A stretch of DNA of 7,298 nucleotides from Clostridiales bacterium. Lineage in GTDB: Bacteria > Bacillota_A > Clostridia > Peptostreptococcales > Anaerovoracaceae. The notes under the pieces are model-generated. The model was not told the origin of the DNA. It saw only the letters and a program-made list of their open reading frames with translations, and made no database searches. The position numbers and the translations under genes were made by a program. Of this stretch, positions 4,958 through 7,298 are shown one piece after another (position 1 is the stretch's first letter; each line of letters starts with the position of its first letter). Location of the stretch: NCBI GenBank assembly GCA_015058265.1, contig SVCR01000079.1, forward strand, positions 1-7,298, in the 5' to 3' direction.

Positions 4958-7298
4958 GGCCGGTGACTCCGAATGCCGAGAGGTCATACCATGCCGGGAT
5001 GATCTTAGGCATTACTTCGTCAGGATCGGCTTCTTCACAGAACAGACTGTTTCCGAGGAAGAGATTGTTCTGCGAGTAGCCTGCACCGATGATGGTCTCG
5101 ACAGGCAGCTCAGCCCACGGATCATCGACACTTGACTTCAGCTTGAAGTCCTCAACGAATGCCGGGATCCAGCCTTCATACTGATACTTGCATAGCACCT
5201 TGGTGAGGCATGTGCTGAACTTGCTGCCGCCCTCTGCGTCAGGCATCTGATCAAAGTGGAAGTAGTAGCCAAATCCCTGAGTCTCTCTGCCGGCTGACGG
5301 AGCCTGGAATATGAGGTGAGTCATCGGATGGTTGTACTCGCCGAGTCTCAGCTTCATATCGATCAGTTGCGTGCCCCTTCTGCTTACGGAAACAGCAACT
5401 TTGCCTGTTTCGTCATCCTTCCTTATAACGAACTCAGCATCCACCTTCTTAGGGATGGCGAGAACATCGCGGCCGAGAGCCGTTGCCATCTCAGCACCCT
5501 GGCCTCCGAGAACGAGGCTGATGCAGTAGAGACCGAGCTGACCCTTGTAAGTCGCGTATACGCCCAGGATGGATTCGTAGTAGTTATCGGCGAAAGTCGG
5601 CTCGTTGATGTGGTTGGCCGATACATATACGAGAGGCAAAGCGTATGGTTCGAGCGGTGCCGGAAGTATGCGTCTGATCGCTTCCGGATTGGTCGCGTAC
5701 AGCATGTATACGCCTTCCTGCTTCTTCATGGCGCAGTCCTTAGCGAAAGCGGCCATCTTCTCAGGCGAAGTAACGAAGCTTGGCTTTGCTTCTTTGAATA
5801 TCTCAGCTCCTACATCATAACCTGTACGTGTTGCAGGTCCCATAGTGCCGTCCTTGATGGCCGAACCGACCAGCTTCACGCAGATTCCTTTCTCTTCAAG
5901 AGCTGCTTTGAGACTCTGATCAGGCTTGTAGCCGAGCGACATAACTACAGCGTCGCAGGCGATCTTCTTCTGCTCGCCGGATTCACAGCTTTCGATGCAG
6001 ATACCGTCAGCCTCGACAGCCTTGAGAGCATGCTTCAGCTCGAATGCGACATCCATCTGTTTGATCCTGCTCATGACATCCATTACATTGGCGATGTAAG
6101 CAGTAGGAGCAGGGCGGTCCACCATGTCGACCACTGTTACCTTGATGCCTTTCTCTCCGAGGAATTCAGCCGCTTCAAGACCGGTCAGGCCGGCGCCGAT
6201 CATTGCAACGTGCTTGCCGGTAAAGTCGACCTCTCCCTTGAGAGCCTGTTCAACTGTATATACGTTGGCGCCGTCAGCACCCGGGATGCTTGCTGGGACG
6301 ATGCTCTTGGAACCTGTAGCGAGAACTACAGCATCCGGCTCCATTGCAGCTATGTCATCAGCGGTGACTTCCTTGCTGAGCTGAACGTCCACTCCGAGTT
6401 TGCAGAGCTGATTGCCCATGTAGTCGATGAAATTCTGCATTCTCTCCTTGAGAGGAGGGAGCTTGGCCAGATTGACAGTTCCGCCGAGTTCATCCTGCTT
6501 GTCAACAAGAGTAACCTTGATGCCTCTCTCGGCCATAGTTTTGGCAGCATACATACCGCCCGGGCCGCCGCCGACAACGACAGCTTTCTTCTCGCCGATC
6601 ACCGGCTCAAGTTCGCCGCATTTCAGCTCTCTTCCCATGACAGGGTTGACAGCACACTGGAACGGCTGCAGCTGAGCATTGATGGTCAGCAGTGTCTCGA
6701 AGCAGCGCAGACAATTGATGCACTTATTGAGTTCATCAATACGTCCTTCCTGTACTTTGACTCCCCATTCAGGCTCTGCCAGCCAGGTTCTTCCGAATTC
6801 AGCGAAGTCATAGACGCCTTCTTCCATGAACTGAGCGGCGATCTCAGGACTCCTTATGGCTGAAACAGCCATTACAGGGATCTTCACTGCGTCCTTGACA
6901 GCCTGGATCATAGGTCTTCTCCAGCCTTCAGGGAACGAAGTAGGCTCGATAGCCCAGTTCAGAGTCTCATAGATACCGCAGCTTACGTCGATAAAGTCGA
7001 TGCCGACTTCTTCGAAGTATTTTACGATCTTAACGCCTTCCTCCAGATCGATGAAAGGCTCAGTAACGCCGTTGTGAGCGAGCATTTCGTCCACTGAGAG
7101 CCTCATTCCGACTACATAGTCAGGACCGCATTTTCTGCGGATCTCTTCGATTATCTCTTTGACAAAACGCATTCTGTTCTCGAAGTTCCCGCCGTACTCG
7201 TCATCACGGAAGTTGGTGTATGGCGAGAGGAACTGCTCGAGCAGATATCCGTGAGCGCAGTGGAGCTCGATCCCGTCGATGCCTGCTTTCTGACATCT
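4950..7298 (-). CDS. OYE/2-enoate-reductase-like (FadH/BaiCD-type) FMN-4Fe-4S-FAD oxidoreductase fused to an acetoacetate-decarboxylase-like domain; N-terminus outside window
   Basis: The frame runs to the right edge, so the Met at 7172 is internal. The 42 codons upstream contain LHCAHGYLLEQFLSPYT and DEYGG, the conserved barrel segment of FadH-like enzymes. About 150 N-terminal residues are probably missing, for a full length near 930. Numbering from Met 7172: rest of the FMN TIM barrel (1-148); Fe-S cysteines Cys151, Cys154, Cys157 and Cys173; first dinucleotide fold GGGPGG (201-206) with Asp224; second fold GAGLTG (326-331) with Asp349; and the family's closing segment GPATRTGYDVGAEI (445-458). 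An extra domain of about 260 residues follows (about 480-740). It matches acetoacetate decarboxylase: PEAIRRILPAPLEP, YYES (Glu533), GRDVLAIPKK (Lys575, Lys576) and DPWAELPVETI. The reductase part should reduce an activated C=C bond with NAD(P)H; the substrate is unknown. One oddity is Ser437 where the family usually has Asp (VGDA). The gene is GC-richer than the helicase gene. Confidence 0.9.
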   Translation of the reverse strand, partial: RCQKAGIDGIELHCAHGYLLEQFLSPYTNFRDDEYGGNFENRMRFVKEIIEEIRRKCGPDYVVGMRLSVDEMLAHNGVTEPFIDLEEGVKIVKYFEEVGIDFIDVSCGIYETLNWAIEPTSFPEGWRRPMIQAVKDAVKIPVMAVSAIRSPEIAAQFMEEGVYDFAEFGRTWLAEPEWGVKVQEGRIDELNKCINCLRCFETLLTINAQLQPFQCAVNPVMGRELKCGELEPVIGEKKAVVVGGGPGGMYAAKTMAERGIKVTLVDKQDELGGTVNLAKLPPLKERMQNFIDYMGNQLCKLGVDVQLSKEVTADDIAAMEPDAVVLATGSKSIVPASIPGADGANVYTVEQALKGEVDFTGKHVAMIGAGLTGLEAAEFLGEKGIKVTVVDMVDRPAPTAYIANVMDVMSRIKQMDVAFELKHALKAVEADGICIESCESGEQKKIACDAVVMSLGYKPDQSLKAALEEKGICVKLVGSAIKDGTMGPATRTGYDVGAEIFKEAKPSFVTSPEKMAAFAKDCAMKKQEGVYMLYATNPEAIRRILPAPLEPYALPLVYVSANHINEPTFADNYYESILGVYATYKGQLGLYCISLVLGGQGAEMATALGRDVLAIPKKVDAEFVIRKDDETGKVAVSVSRRGTQLIDMKLRLGEYNHPMTHLIFQAPSAGRETQGFGYYFHFDQMPDAEGGSKFSTCLTKVLCKYQYEGWIPAFVEDFKLKSSVDDPWAELPVETIIGAGYSQNNLFLGNSLFCEEADPDEVMPKIIPAWYDLSAFGVTGRK

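Noticed and set aside
5316..6863. A 515-codon open frame on the plus strand opposite the flavoenzyme gene.
   Set aside because: It lies wholly antisense to a frame full of recognisable domains. Its product is a composition-driven shadow without motifs, and it has no ribosome binding site.
7170..7172. ATG at 7172 (minus strand) as the flavoenzyme start.
   Set aside because: The same frame continues upstream to the window edge with conserved barrel sequence (AHGYLLEQFLSPY, DEYGG), so this Met is internal.

Overview
The window holds five confident protein-coding genes, two of them cut by the window edges, plus one doubtful small ORF. The gene families and clean Shine-Dalgarno signals at two starts suggest an anaerobic Firmicute, most likely of the class Clostridia. 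These families are an OYE/enoate-reductase-type iron-sulfur flavoenzyme, a possible iron-sulfur flavoprotein, and a YfcE-like phosphoesterase with a C-terminal tail of a type I recall from Firmicutes. I see no tRNA, rRNA, CRISPR array, insertion sequence or phage gene.

Layout, left to right. Positions 1-2530 (+) carry the C-terminal 842 codons of a large SF1 (UvrD/Rep-type) helicase. The frame is open to the left edge. The segment before the SF1 core resembles the linker of RecQ-UvrD fusion helicases, so a RecQ module probably lies just outside. After a 133-bp gap come a 178-aa flavodoxin-fold NAD(P)H oxidoreductase with a CX2CX2CX5C cluster (2664-3200), a questionable 76-aa ORF (3178-3408), a complete SRAP-domain protein of the YedK/HMCES type (3429-4040), and a YfcE-like metallophosphoesterase with a helical C-terminal extension (start corrected to 4159, end 4812). 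A strong hairpin at 4823-4865 ends this rightward run. It also serves the convergent leftward gene, which fills 4950-7298 and continues past the right edge.

The leftward gene is the main discovery candidate. It encodes a FadH/BaiCD/2-enoate-reductase-like protein (TIM-barrel flavin domain, 4Fe-4S cysteines, two dinucleotide-binding folds). It is fused in frame to a full-length acetoacetate-decarboxylase-like domain that keeps the Lys-Lys pair and one active-site Glu of the family. This implies a single polypeptide coupling enone/enoate reduction to a Schiff-base lysine reaction (decarboxylation, aldol or dehydration) on a carbonyl compound.

The rightward genes are a loose set. The helicase and the SRAP protein both fit DNA damage handling (unwinding; protection of abasic sites in single-stranded DNA). 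The flavoprotein and phosphoesterase have no evident link to them. Base composition differs sharply along the window: 61-120 has 19 G/C of 60, whereas 5461-5520 has 39 of 60. This suggests that the helicase gene has a different history, or a weaker codon-selection regime, from the leftward flavoenzyme gene.
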